Shown here one piece after another: positions 49,246 through 63,200 of a stretch of DNA of 64,000 nt; positions within the stretch are counted from its first letter, which is position 1; each line of letters starts with the position of its first letter. The notes below the pieces were generated by a model. The model saw only the letters and a program-made list of their open reading frames with translations, ran no database searches and was not told the origin of the DNA. Location of the stretch: assembly GCF_021155765.1 (NCBI RefSeq), contig NC_060112.1, positions 8,308,001-8,372,000 on the forward strand. Direction: 5' to 3'. The DNA comes from Diprion similis (taxonomy: Eukaryota; Arthropoda; Insecta; Hymenoptera; Diprionidae). A program made the position numbers and the translations under genes.

Positions 49246-49599
49246 TCAGGGAGTTTCGGATGTCCTGCGAGTGTCGGCTGAAATAGCCGGAGCAACCGAA
49301 ACGGACGTGGAGACAGTAGCCGGAAATCTTGCCTCAAAGGCGGCAAGTGCCTCCGGCGAAGAGATACGGTGGATATGTGCACCGTCAGACCTCCTGATCA
49401 GAATAGCACCCTCTCTGTGCCAGACGTACTTGAAGCCACGAGACTTCGCGACGGCCTTGGCTGAAACTAACAGCTTATGAGTCTCGCGAGGAAGGGCCTC
49501 ATGAACGTGGATAGTGGAAATGGTACCCAGGGGAATTACTGGTAGGTCAAGAGTGCGCAACGACCCTCTCTGCTTTTTAGCAGCCAAAAAACGAGGTAA
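49246..49599 (-). pseudogene. Retroelement ORF1 fragment with FP-C-like domain
   Basis: From the 5' end of the insertion an open frame of 116 residues (PRFLAAKKQRGSLRTLDLPV...) ends at a TGA at 49246. The stretch KLLVSAKAVAKSRGFKYVWH, followed by REGAILIRRSDGAHIHRI and SSPEALAAF, matches the FP-C type C-terminal domain known from ORF1 proteins of several insect CR1/Jockey-clade non-LTR elements (and, by name, from baculovirus FP proteins). It is a nucleic-acid-binding accessory domain in that setting. No start codon belongs to the element itself, so the copy is 5'-truncated, or the frame relies on flanking sequence: the frame happens to stay open into the neighbouring satellite unit up to 49815. 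GC content is far above that of the satellite. Confidence 0.7.
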
Positions 49600-50271
49600 G
49601 GTTAGCCTTACTTTTTTGGTCATTTTTGAAGCTGGAAACTTTTCGTCTTGGAATCGATTTGTATGACCATTTCTAGAGTAAATCGACCCCCAGGAACTCA
49701 GAAAACACAAGAAAAAGAGCGTCAGACCAACAGGGGAGAAATGACGACAAAAATCTTCGGTTTTTCGGCTGTAACTTTTGATCCGTTGCTCGCAGCCTAT
49801 TGGGACTGCGCTCAATCGATTCCTCTTGCAAAATTACGTCGGAATAGTGCCCGAAAGAATTGATCGCAGCACTTTTCCGAATCGTCGATATTTTCGCAAA
49901 AAATCCGAAGGGGTTAGCCTTACTTTTTTGGTCATTTTTGGAGCTGGAAACTTTTCGTCTTGGAATCTATTTGTATGACCATTTCTAGAGTAGATCGACC
50001 CCCAGGAACTCAGAAAACACAAGAAAAAGAGCGTCAGACCAACAGGGGAGAAATGACGACGAATATCTTCGGTTTACCGGCTGTAACTTTTGATCCGTTG
50101 CTCGCAGCCTATTGGGACTGCGCTCAGTCAATTCCTCTTGCAAAATTACGTCAAAATAGTGCCCTAAAGAATTTATCGCAGCACTTTTCCGAATCGTCGA
50201 AATTTTCGCAAAAAATCCAAAGGGGTTAGCCTTACTTTTTTGGTCATTTTTGGAGCTGGAAACTTTTCGTC

Positions 50272-52767
50272 TTGGAATCGATTTGTATGACCATTTCTAG
50301 AGTAAATCGACCCCCAGGAACTCAGAAAACACAAGAAAAAGAGCGTCAGACCAACAGGGGAGAAATGACGACGAAAATCTTCGGTTTTTCGGCTGTAACT
50401 TTTGATCCGTTGCTCGCAGCCTATTGGGACTGCGCTCAATCGATTCCTCTTGCAAAATCACGTCGGAATAGTGCCCGAAAGAATTTATCGCAGCACTTTT
50501 CCGAATCGTCGAAATTTTCGCAAAAAATCCAAAGGGGTTAGCCTTACTTTTTTGGTCATTTTTGGAGCTGGAAACTTTTCGTCTTGGAATCGATTTGTAT
50601 GACCATTTCTAGAGTAAATCGACCCCCAGGAACTCAGAAAACACAAGAAAAAAAGCGTCAGACCAACAGGGGAGAAATGACGACGAAAATCTTCGGTTTT
50701 TCGGCTGTAACTTTTGATCCGTTGCTCGCAGCCTATTGGGACTGCGCTCAATCGATTCCTCTTGCAAAATTACGTCGGGATAGTGTCCTAAAGAATTTAT
50801 CGCAGCACTTTTCGGAATCGTCGAAATTTTCGCGAAAAATCCAAAGGGGTTAGCCTTACTTTTTTGGACATTTTTGGAGCTGGAAACTTTTCGTCTTGGA
50901 ATCGATTTGTATGACCATTTCTAGAGTAAATCGACCCTCAGGAACTCAGAAAACACAAGAAAAAGAGCGTCAGACCAACAGGGGAGAAATGACGACGAAA
51001 ATCTTCGGTTTTTCGGCTGTAACTTTTGATCCGTTGCTCGCAGCCTATTGGGACTGCGCTCAATCGATTCCTCTTGCAAAATTACGTCGAAATAGTGCCC
51101 TCAAGAATTTATCGCAGCACTTTTCCGAATCGTCGAAATTTTCGCAAAAAATCCAAAGGGGTTAGCCTTACTTTTTTGGTCATTTTTGGAGCTGGAAACT
51201 TTTCGTCTTGGAATCTATTTGTATGACCATTTCTAGAGTAGATCGACCCCCAGGAACTCAGAAAACACAAGAAAAAGAGCGTCAGACCAACAGGGGAGAA
51301 ATGACGACAAATATCTTCGGTTTTTCGGCTGTAACTTTTGATCCGTTGCTCGCAGCCTATTGGGACTGCGCTCAATCGATTCCTCTTGCAAAATTACGTC
51401 GGAATAGTGCCCTAAAGAATTTATCGCAGCACTTTTCCGAATCGTCGAAATTTTCGCAAAAAATCCAAAGGGGTTAGCCTTACTTTTTTGGTCATTTTTG
51501 GAGCTGGAAACTTTTCGTCTTGGAATCTATTTGTATGACCATTTCTAGAGTAAATCGACCCCCAGGAACTCAGAAAACACAAGAAAAAGAGCGTCAGACC
51601 AACAGGGGAGAAATGACGACGAAAATCTTCGGTTTTTCGGCTGTAACTTTTGATCCGTTGCTCGCAGCCTATTGGGACTGCGCTCAATCGATTCCTCTTG
51701 CAAAATCACGTCGGAATAGTGCCCGAAAGAATTTATCGCAGCACTTTTCCGAATCGTCGAAATTTTCGCAAAAAATCCAAAGGGGTTAGCCTTACTTTTT
51801 TGGTCATTTTTGGAGCTGGAAACTTTTCGTCTTGGAATCGATTTGTATGACCATTTCTAGAGTAAATCGACCCCCAGGAACTCAGAAAACACAAGAAAAA
51901 AAGCGTCAGACCAACAGGGGAGAAATGACGACGAAAATCTTCGGTTTTTCGGCTGTAACTTTTGATCCGTTGCTCGCAGCCTATTGGGACTGCGCTCAAT
52001 CGATTCCTCTTGCAAAATTACGTCGGGATAGTGTCCTAAAGAATTTATCGCAGCACTTTTCGGAATCGTCGAAATTTTCGCGAAAAATCCAAAGGGGTTA
52101 GCCTTACTTTTTTGGTCATTTTTGGAGCTGGAAACTTTTCGTCTTGGAATCGATTTGTATGACCATTTCTAGAGTAAATCGACCCTCAGGAACTCAGAAA
52201 ACACAAGAAAAAGAGCGTCAGACCAACAGGGGAGAAATGACGACGAAAATCTTCGGTTTTTCGGCTGTAACTTTTGATCCGTTGCTCGCAGCCTATTGGG
52301 ACTGCGCTCAATCGATTCCTCTTGCAAAATTACGTCGAAATAGTGCCCTCAAGAATTTATCGCAGCACTTTTCCGAATCGTCGAAATTTTCGCAAAAAAT
52401 CCAAAGGGGTTAGCCTTACTTTTTTGGTCATTTTTGGAGCTGGAAACTTTTCGTCTTGGAATCTATTTGTATGACCATTTCTAGAGTAGATCGACCCCCA
52501 GGAACTCAGAAAACACAAGAAAAAGAGCGTCAGACCAACAGGGGAGAAATGACGACGAAAATCTTCGGTTTTTCGGCTGTAACTTTTGATCCGTTGCTCG
52601 CAGCCTATTGGGACTGCGCTCAATCGATTCCTCTTGCAAAATTACGTCGAAATAGTGCCCTCAAGAATTTATCGCAGCACTTTTCCGAATCGTCGAAATT
52701 TTCGCAAAAAATCCAAAGGGGTTAGCCTTACTTTTTTGGTCATTTTTGGAGCTGGAAACTTTTCGTC
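50272..52767. repeat. Two adjacent copies of a 1248-bp four-unit block
   Basis: Units starting at 50272, 50584, 50896 and 51208 carry private variants (AAATCACGTC with CCCGAAAGAA; GGGATAGTGTCCTAAAG with CGCGAAAAATCC; CGACCCTCAGG with CCCTCAAG; GTAGATCGACC) that recur in the same order in units 51520, 51832, 52144 and 52456. This is a recent tandem duplication of four units. Confidence 0.8.
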
Positions 52768-55700
52768 TTGGAATCTATTTGTATGACCATTTCTAGAGTA
52801 GATCGACCCCCAGGAACTCAGAAAACACAAGAAAAAGAGCGTCAGACCAACAGGGGAGAAATGACGACGAAAATCTTCGGTTTTTCGGCTGTAACTTTTG
52901 ATCCGTTGCTCGCAGCCTATTGGGACTGCGCTCAATCGATTCCTCTTGCAGAATTACGTCGGAATAGTGCCCTAAAGAATTTATCGCAGCACTTTTCCGA
53001 ATCGTCGAAATTTTCGCAAAAAATCCAAAGGGGTTAGCCTTACTTTTTTGGTCATTTTTGGAGCTGGAAACTTTTCGTCTTGGAATCTATTTGTATGACC
53101 ATTTCTAGAGTAAATCGACCCCCAGGAACTCGGAAAACACAAGAAAAAGAGCGTCAGACCAACAGGGGAGAAATGACGACGAATATCTTCGGTTTACCGG
53201 CTGTCACTTTTGATCCGTTGCTCGCAGCCTATTGGGACTGCGCTCAGTCAATTCCTCTTGCAAAATTACGTCGGAATAGTGCCCTAAAGAATTTATCGCA
53301 GCACTTTTCCGAATCGTCGAAATTTTCGCAAAAAATCCAAAGGGGTTAGCCTTACTTTTTTGGTCATTTTTGGAGCTGGAAACTTTTCGTCTTGGAATCT
53401 ATTTGTATGACCATTTCTAGAGTAAATCGACCCCCAGGAACTCGGAAAACACAAGAAAAAGAGCGTCAGACCAACAGGGGAGAAATGACGACGAATATCT
53501 TCGGTTTACCGGCTGTCACTTTTGATCCGTTGCTCGCAGCCTATTGGGACTGCGCTCAGTCAATTCCTCTTGCAAAATTACGTCAAAATAGTGCCCTAAA
53601 GAATTTATCGCAGCACTTTTCCGAATCGTCGAAATTTTCGCAAAAAATCCAAAGGGGTTAGCCTTACTTTTTTGGTCATTTTTGGAGCTGGAAACTTTTC
53701 GTCTTGGAATCTATTTGTATGACCATTTCTAGAGTAAATCGACCCCCAGGAACTCGGAAAACACAAGAAAAAAAGCGTCAGACCAACAGGGGAGAAATGA
53801 CGACGAAAATCTTCGGTTTTTCGGCTGTAACTTTTGATCCGTTGCTCGCAGCCTATTGGGACTGCGCTCAATCGATTCCTCTTGCAAAATTACGTCGGGA
53901 TAGTGCCCTAAAGAATTCATCGCAGCACTTTTCCGAATCGTCGAAATTTTCGCAAAAAATCCAAAGGGGTTAGCCTTACTTTTTTGGTCGTTTTTGGAGC
54001 TGGAAACTTTTTGTCTTGGAATCGATTTGTATGACCATTTCTAGAGTGAATCGACCCCCAGGAACTCAGAAAACACAAGAAAAAGAGCGTCAGACCAACA
54101 GGGGAGAAATGACGACGAAAATCTTCGGTTTTTCGGCTGTAACTTTTGATCCGTTGCTCGCAGCCTATTGGGACTGCGCTCAATCTATTCCTCTTGCAAA
54201 ATTACGTCAGAATAGTGCCCTAAAGAATTTATCGCAGCACTTTTCCGAATCGTCGAAATTTTCGCAAAAAATCCAAAGGGGTTAGCCTTACTTTTTTGGT
54301 CATTTTTGGAGCTGAAAACTTTTCATCTTGGAATCGATTTGTATGACCATTTCTAGAGTAAATCGACCCCCAGGAACTCGGAAAAAACAAGAAAAAGAGC
54401 GTCAGACCAACAGGGGAGAAATGACGACGAAAATCTTCGGTTTTTCGGCCGTAACTTTTGATCCGGTGCTCGCAGCCTATTGGGACTGCGCTCAGTCAAT
54501 TCCTCTTGCAAAATTACGTCAGAATAGTGCCCTAAAGAATTTATCGCAGCACTTTTCCGAATCGTCGAAATTTTCGCAAAAAATCCAAAGGGGTTAGCCT
54601 TACTTTTTTGGTCATTTTTGGAGCTGGAAACTTTTCGTCTTGGAATCGATTTGTATGACCATTTCTAGAGTAAATCGACCCCCAGGAACTCAGAAAACCC
54701 AAGAAAAAGAGCGTCAGACCAACAGGGGAGAAATGACGACGAAAATCTTCGGTTTTTCGGCTGTAACTTTTGATCCGTTGCTCGCAGCCTATTGGGACTG
54801 CGCTCAATCGATTCCTCTTGCAAAATTACGTCAAAATAGTGCCTTCAAGAATTTATCGCAGCACTTTTCCGAATCGTCGAAATTTTCGCAGAAAATCCAA
54901 AGGGGTTAGCCTTACTTTTTTGGTCATTTTTGGAGCTGGAAACTTTTCGTCATGGAATCGATTTGTATGACCATTCCTAGAGTAAATCGACCCCCAGGAA
55001 CTCAGAAAACACAAGAAAAAAAGCGTCAGACCAACAGGGGAGAAATGACGACGAAAATCTTCGGTTTTTCGGCTGTAACTTTTGATCCGTTGCTCGCAGC
55101 CTATTGGGACTGCGCTCAATCGATTCCTCTTGCAAAATTACGTCGGGATAGTGCCCTAAAGAATTTATCGCAGCACTTTTCGGAATCGTCGAAATTTTCG
55201 CAAAAAATCCAAAGGGGTTAGCCTTACTTTTTTGGACATTTTTGGAGCTGGAAACTTTTCGTCTTGGAATCGATTTGTATGACCATTTCTAGAGTGAATC
55301 GATCCTCAGGAACTCAGAAAACACAAGAAAAAGAGCGTCAGATCAACAGGGGAGAAATGACGACGAAAATCTTCGGTTTTTCGGCTGTAACTTTTGATCC
55401 GTTGCTCGCAGCCTATTGGGACTGCGCTCAATCGATTCCTCTCGCAAAATTACGTCGGAATAGTGCCCTAAAGAATTTATCGCAGCACTTTTCCGAATCG
55501 TCGAAATTTTCGCAAAAAATCCAAAGGGGTTAGCCTTACTTTCTTGGTCATTTTTGGAGCTGGAAACTTTTCGTCTTGGAATCTATTTGTATGACCATTT
55601 CTAGAGTAAATCGACCCCCAGGAACTCGGAAAAAACAAGAAAAAGAGCGTCAGACCAACAGGGGAGAAATGACGACGAAAATCTTCGGTTTTTCGGCCGT

Positions 55701-55887
55701 AACTTTTGATCCGGTGCTCGCAGCCTATTGGGACTGCGCTCAGTCAATTCCTCTTGCAAAATTACGTCAGAATAGTGCCCTAAAGAATTTATCGCAGCAC
55801 TTTTCCGAATCGTCGAAATTTTCGCAAAAAATCCAAAGGGGTTAGCCTTACTTTTTTGGTCATTTTTGGAGCTGGAAACTTTTCGTC

Positions 55888-58800
55888 TTGGAATCGATTT
55901 GTATGACCATTTCTAGAGTAAATCGACCCCCAGGAACTCAGAAAACCCAAGAAAAAGAGCGTCAGACCAACAGGGGAGAAATGACGACGAAAATCTTCGG
56001 TTTTTCGGCTGTAACTTTTGATCCGTTGCTCGCAGCCTATTGGGACTGCGCTCAATCGATTCCTCTTGCAAAATTACGTCGAAATAGTGCCTTCAAGAAT
56101 TTATCGCAGCACTTTTCCGAATCGTCGAAATTTTCGCAAAAAATCCAAAGGGGTTAGCCTTACTTTTTTGGTCATTTTTGGAGCTGGAAACTTTTCGTCT
56201 TGGAATCGATTTGTATGACCATTCCCAGAGTAAATCGACCCCCAGGAACTCAGAAAACACAAGAAAAAAAGCGTCAGACCAACAGGGGAGAAATGACGAC
56301 GAAAATCTTCGGTTTTTCGGCTGTAACTTTTGATCCGTTGCTCGCAGCCTATTGGGACTGCGCTCAATCGATTCCTCTTGCAAAATTACGTCGGGATAGT
56401 GCCCTAAAGAATTTATCGCAGCACTTTTCGGAATCGTCGAAATTTTCGCAAAAAATCCAAAGGGGTTAGCCTTACTTTTTTGGACATTTTTGGAGCTGGA
56501 AACTTTTCGTCTTGGAATCGATTTGTATGACCATTTCTAGAGTGAATCGACCCTCAGGAACTCAGAAAACACAAGAAAAAGAGCGTCAGATCAACAGGGG
56601 AGAAATGACGACGAAAATCTTCGGTTTTTCGGCTGTAACTTTTGATCCGTTGCTCGCAGCCTATTGGGACTGCGCTCAATCGATTCCTCTTGCAAACTTA
56701 CGTCGGAATAGTGCCCTAAAGAATTTATCACAGCACTTTTCCGAATCGTCGAAATTTTCGCAAAAAATCCAAAGGGGTTAGCCTTACTTTCTTGGTCATT
56801 TTTGGAGCTGGAAACTTTTCGTCTTGGAATCTATTTGTATGACCATTTCTAGAGTAAATCGACCCCCAGGAACTCAGAAAACACAAGAAAAAAAGCGTCA
56901 GACCAACAGGGGAGAAATGACGACGAAAATCTTCGGTTTTTCGGCTGTAACTTTTGATCCGTTGCTCGCAGCCTATTGGGACTGCGCTCAATCGATTCCT
57001 CTTGCAAAATTACGTCGGAATAGTGCCCTAAAGAATTTATCGCAGCACTTTTCGGAATCGTCGAAATTTTCGCAAAAAATCCAAAGGGGTTAGCCTTACT
57101 TTTTTGGACATTTTTGGAGCTGGAAACTTTTCGTCTTGGAATCGATTTGTATGACCATTTCTAGAGTGAATCGACCCTCAGGAACTCAGAAAACACAAGA
57201 AAAAGAGCGTCAGATCAACAGGGGAGAAATGACGACGAAAATCTTCGGTTTTTCGGCTGTAACTTTTGATCCGTTGCTCGCAGCCTATTGGGACTGCGCT
57301 CAATCGATTCCTCTTGCAAAATTACGTCGGAATAGTGCCCTAAAGAATTTATCGCAGCACTTTTCCGAATCGTCGAAATTTTCGCAAAAAATCCAAAGGG
57401 GTTAGCCTTACTTTCTTGGTCATTTTTGGAGCTGGAAACTTTTCGTCTTGGAATCTATTTGTATGACCATTTCTAGAGTAAATCGACCCCCAGGAACTCG
57501 GAAAAAACAAGAAAAAGAGCGTCAGACCAACAGGGGAGAAATGACGACGAAAATCTTCGGTTTTTCGGCCGTACCTTTTGATCCGGTGCTCGCAGCCTAT
57601 TGGGACTGCGCTCAGTCAATTCCTCTTGCAAAATTACGTCAGAATAGTGCCCTAAAGAATTTATCGCAGCACTTTTCCGAATCGTCGAAATTTTCGCAAA
57701 AAATCCAAAGGGGTTAGCCTTACTTTTTTGGTCATTTTTGGAGCTGGAAACTTTTCGTCTTGGAATCGATTTGTATGACCATTTCTAGAGTAAATCGACC
57801 CCCAGGAACTCGGAAAAAACAAGAAAAAGAGCGTCAGACCAACAGGGGAGAAATGACGACGAAAATCTTCGGTTTTTCGGCCGTAACTTTTGATCCGGTG
57901 CTCGCAGCCTATTGGGACTGCGCTCAGTCAATTCCTCTTGCAAAATTACGTCAGAATAGTGCCCTAAAGAATTTATCGCAGCACTTTTCCGAATCGTCGA
58001 AATTTTCGCAAAAAATCCAAAGGGGTTAGCCTTACTTTTTTGGTCATTTTTGGAGCTGGAAACTTTTCGTCTTGGAATCGATTTGTATGACCATTTCTAG
58101 AGTAAATCGACCCCCAGGAACTCAGAAAACCCAAGAAAAAGAGCGTCAGACCAACAGGGGAGAAATGACGACGAAAATCTTCGGTTTTTCGGCTGTAACT
58201 TTTGATCCGTTGCTCGCAGCCTATTGGGACTGCGCTCAATCGATTCCTCTTGCAAAATTACGTCGAAATAGTGCCTTCAAGAATTTATCGCAGCACTTTT
58301 CCGAATCGTCGAAATTTTCGCAGAAAATCCAAAGGGGTTAGCCTTACTTTTTTGGTCATTTTTGGAGCTGGAAACTTTTCGTCATGGAATCGATTTGTAT
58401 GACCATTTCTAGAGTAAATCGACCCCCAGGAACTCAGAAAACCCAAGAAAAAGAGCGTCAGACCAACAGGGGAGAAATGACGACGAAAATCTTCGGTTTT
58501 TCGGCTGTAACTTTTGATCCGTTGCTCGCAGCCTATTGGGACTGCGCTCAATCGATTCCTCTTGCAAAATTACGTCGAAATAGTGCCTTCAAGAATTTAT
58601 CGCAGCACTTTTCCGAATCGTCGAAATTTTCGCAAAAAATCCAAAGGGGTTAGCCTTACTTTTTTGGTCATTTTTGGAGCTGGAAACTTTTCGTCTTGGA
58701 ATCGATTTGTATGACCATTCCCAGAGTAAATCGACCCCCAGGAACTCAGAAAACACAAGAAAAAAAGCGTCAGACCAACAGGGGAGAAATGACGACGAAA

Positions 58801-60255
58801 ATCTTCGGTTTTTCGGCTGTAACTTTTGATCCGTTGCTCGCAGCCTATTGGGACTGCGCTCAATCGATTCCTCTTGCAAAATTACGTCGGGATAGTGCCC
58901 TAAAGAATTTATCGCAGCACTTTTCGGAATCGTCGAAATTTTCGCAAAAAATCCAAAGGGGTTAGCCTTACTTTTTTGGACATTTTTGGAGCTGGAAACT
59001 TTTCGTCTTGGAATCGATTTGTATGACCATTTCTAGAGTGAATCGACCCTCAGGAACTCAGAAAACACAAGAAAAAGAGCGTCAGATCAACAGGGGAGAA
59101 ATGACGACGAAAATCTTCGGTTTTTCGGCTGTAACTTTTGATCCGTTGCTCGCAGCCTATTGGGACTGCGCTCAATCGATTCCTCTTGCAAACTTACGTC
59201 GGAATAGTGCCCTAAAGAATTTATCACAGCACTTTTCCGAATCGTCGAAATTTTCGCAAAAAATCCAAAGGGGTTAGCCTTACTTTCTTGGTCATTTTTG
59301 GAGCTGGAAACTTTTCGTCTTGGAATCTATTTGTATGACCATTTCTAGAGTAAATCGACCCCCAGGAACTCAGAAAACACAAGAAAAAAAGCGTCAGACC
59401 AACAGGGGAGAAATGACGACGAAAATCTTCGGTTTTTCGGCTGTAACTTTTGATCCGTTGCTCGCAGCCTATTGGGACTGCGCTCAATCGATTCCTCTTG
59501 CAAAATTACGTCGGAATAGTGCCCTAAAGAATTTATCGCAGCACTTTTCGGAATCGTCGAAATTTTCGCAAAAAATCCAAAGGGGTTAGCCTTACTTTTT
59601 TGGACATTTTTGGAGCTGGAAACTTTTCGTCTTGGAATCGATTTGTATGACCATTTCTAGAGTGAATCGACCCTCAGGAACTCAGAAAACACAAGAAAAA
59701 GAGCGTCAGATCAACAGGGGAGAAATGACGACGAAAATCTTCGGTTTTTCGGCTGTAACTTTTGATCCGTTGCTCGCAGCCTATTGGGACTGCGCTCAAT
59801 CGATTCCTCTTGCAAAATTACGTCGGAATAGTGCCCTAAAGAATTTATCGCAGCACTTTTCCGAATCGTCGAAATTTTCGCAAAAAATCCAAAGGGGTTA
59901 GCCTTACTTTCTTGGTCATTTTTGGAGCTGGAAACTTTTCGTCTTGGAATCTATTTGTATGACCATTTCTAGAGTAAATCGACCCCCAGGAACTCGGAAA
60001 AAACAAGAAAAAGAGCGTCAGACCAACAGGGGAGAAATGACGACGAAAATCTTCGGTTTTTCGGCCGTACCTTTTGATCCGGTGCTCGCAGCCTATTGGG
60101 ACTGCGCTCAGTCAATTCCTCTTGCAAAATTACGTCAGAATAGTGCCCTAAAGAATTTATCGCAGCACTTTTCCGAATCGTCGAAATTTTCGCAAAAAAT
60201 CCAAAGGGGTTAGCCTTACTTTTTTGGTCATTTTTGGAGCTGGAAACTTTTCGTC
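55888..60255. repeat. 1872-bp six-unit block duplicated at an offset of 2496 bp
   Basis: Units at 55888-57759 and 58384-60255 share ordered private variants: GTGCCTTCAAG; ATTCCCAGAG; GCAAACTTACG with TTATCACAGC; AAAAAAAGCG with TTCGGAATCG; CAGATCAACA with TTTCTTGGTC; and GTACCTTTTGATCCGGTGC. The offset is eight units, and two units not in the shared block lie between the copies. Confidence 0.8.
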
Positions 60256-63200
60256 TTGGAATCGATTTGTATGACCATTTCTAGAGTAAATCGACCCCCA
60301 GGAACTCAGAAAACCCAAGAAAAAGAGCGTCAGACCAACAGGGGAGAAATGACGACGAAAATCTTCGGTTTTTCGGCTGTAACTTTTGATCCGTTGCTCG
60401 CAGCCTATTGGGACTGCGCTCAATCGATTCCTCTTGCAAAATTACGTCGGGATAGTGCCCTAAAGAATTTATCGCAGCACTTTTCGGAATCGTCGAAATT
60501 TTCGCAAAAAATCCAAAGGGGTTAGCCTTACTTTTTTGGACATTTTTGGAGCTGGAAACTTTTCGTCTTGGAATCGATTTGTATGACCATTTCTAGAGTG
60601 AATCGACCCTCAGGAACTCAGAAAACACAAGAAAAAGAGCGTCAGATCAACAGGGGAGAAATGACGACGAAAATCTTCGGTTTTTCGGCTGTAACTTTTG
60701 ATCCGTTGCTCGCAGCCTATTGGGACTGCGCTCAATCGATTCCTCTTGCAAAATTACGTCGGAATAGTGCCCTAAAGAATTTATCGCAGCACTTTTCCGA
60801 ATCGTCGAAATTTTCGCAAAAAATCCAAAGGGGTTAGCCTTACTTTCTTGGTCATTTTTGGAGCTGGAAACTTTTCGTCTTGGAATCTATTTGTATGACC
60901 ATTTCTAGAGTAAATCGACCCCCAGGAACTCAGAAAACACAAGAAAAAAAGCGTCAGACCCACAGGGGAGAAATGACGACGAAAATCTTCGGTTTTTCGG
61001 CTGTAACTTTTGATCCGTTGCTCGCATCCTATTGGGACTGCGCTCAATCGATTCCTCTTGCAAAATTACGTCGGGATAGTGCCCTAAAGAATTTATCGCA
61101 GCACTTTTCCGAATCGTCGAAATTTTCGCAAAAAAACCAAAGGGGTTAGCCTTACTTTTTTGGTCGTTTTTGGAGCTGGAAACTTTTTGTCTTGGAATCG
61201 ATTTGTATGACCATTTCTAGAGTGAATCGACCCCCAGGAACTCAGAAAACACAAGAAAAAGAGCGTCAGACCAACAGGGGAGAAATGACGACGAATATCT
61301 TCGGTTTTTCGGCTGTAACTTTTGATCCGTTGCTCGCAGCCTATTGGGACTGCGCTCAATCGATTCCTCTTGCAAAATTACGTCGGAATAGTGCCCTAAA
61401 GAATTTATCGCAGCACTTTTCCGAATCGTCGAAATTTTCGCAAAAAATCCAAAGGGGTTAGCCTTACTTTTTTGGTCATTTTTGGAGCTGGAAACTTTTC
61501 GTCTTGGAATCTATTTGTATGACCATTTCTAGAGTTAATCGACCCCCAGGAACTCGAAAAACACAGGAAAAAGAGCGTCAGACCAACAGGGGAGAAATGA
61601 CGACGAATATCTTCGGTTTACCGGCTGTAACTTTTGATCCGTTGCTCGCAGCCTATTGGGACTGCGCTCAGTCAATTCCTCTTGCAAAATTACGTCAAAA
61701 TAGTGCCCTAAAGAATTTATCGCAGCACTTTTCCGAATCGTCGAAATTTTCGCAAAAAATCCAAAGGGGTTAGCCTTACTTTTTTGGTCATTTTTGGAGC
61801 TGGAAACTTTTCGTCTTGGAATCTATTTGTATGACCATTTCTAGAGTAAATCGACCCCCAGGAACTCGGAAAACACAAGAAAAAAAGCGTCAGACCAACA
61901 GGGGAGAAATGACGACGAAAATCTTCGGTTTTTCGGCTGTAACTTTTGATCCGTTGCTCGCAGCCTATTGGGACTGCGCTCAATCGATTCCTCTTGCAAA
62001 ATTACGTCGGGATAGTGCCCTAAAGAATTTATCGCAGCACTTTTCCGAATCGTCGAAATTTTCGCAAAAAATCCAAAGGGGTTAGCCTTACTTTTTTGGT
62101 CGTTTTTGGAGCTGGAAACTTTTTGTCTTGGAATCGATTTGTATGACCATTTCTAGAGTGAATCGACCCCCAGGAACTCAGAAAACACAAGAAAAAGAGC
62201 GTCAGACCAACAGGGGAGAAATGACGACGAAAATCTTCGGTTTTTCGGCTGTAACTTTTGATCCGTTGCTCGCAGCCTATTGGGACTGCGCTCAATCTAT
62301 TCCTCTTGCAAAATTACGTCGGAATAGTGCCCTAAAGAATTTATAGCAGCACTTTTCCGAATCGTCGAAATTTTCGCAAAATATCCAAAGGGGTTAGCCT
62401 TACTTTTTTGGTCATTTTTGGAGCTGGAAACTTTTCGTCTTAAAATCGATTTGTATGACCATTTCTAGAGTAAATCGACCCCCAGGAACGTAGAAAACAC
62501 AAGAAAAAGAGCGTCAGACCAACAGGGGAGAAATGACGACGAAAATCTTCGGTTTTTCGGCTGTAACTTTTGATCCGTTGCTCGCAGCCTATTGGGACTG
62601 CGCTCAATCGATTCCTCTTGCAAAATTACGTCGGAATAGTGCCCTAAAGAATTCATCGCAGCACTTTTCCAAATCGTCGAAATTTTCGCGAAAAAATCCA
62701 AAGGGGTTAGCCTTACTTTTTTGGTCATTTTTGGAGCTGGAAACTTTTCGTCTTGGAATCTATTTGTATGACCATTTCTAGAGTAAATCGACCCCCAGGA
62801 ACTCGGAAAAAACAAGAAAAAGAGCGTCAGACCAACAGGGGAGAAATGACGACGAAAATCTTCGGTTTTTCGGCTGTAACTTTTGATCCGGTGCTCGCAG
62901 CCTATTGGGACTGCGCTCAGTCAATTCCTCTTGCAAAATTACGTCAGAATAGTGCCCTAAAGAAATTATCGCAGCACTTTTCCGAATCGTCGAAATTTTT
63001 GCAAAAAATCCAAAGGGGTTAGCCTTACTTTTTTGGTCATTTTTGGAGCTGGAAACTTTTCATCTTGGAATCCATTTGTATGACCATTTCTAGAGTAAAT
63101 CGACCCCCAGGAACTCGGAAAAAACAAGAAAAAGAGCGTCAGACCAACAGGGGAGAAATGACGACGAAAATCTTCGGTTTTTCGGCCGTAACTTTTGATC

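Larger units (their letters stand above)
48690..49599 (-). mobile_element. Non-autonomous non-LTR retroelement inserted in the satellite
   Basis: 910 bp of non-satellite DNA flanked by GGTT at 48686-48689 and 49600-49603. The flanking satellite register is shifted by exactly 914 bp (910 plus the 4-bp duplication), so this is one clean insertion with no loss of satellite. The element runs on the minus strand: a 5' coding part (49599-49246), then about 550 bp of 3' sequence with a pyrimidine-rich tract and a TTTTAG repeat, then AATAAATA and a tail of CCTTCAA heptamers at the left end. There is no reverse transcriptase or endonuclease. The tail and small target duplication point to target-primed reverse transcription using enzymes supplied by another element. 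Confidence 0.85.
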
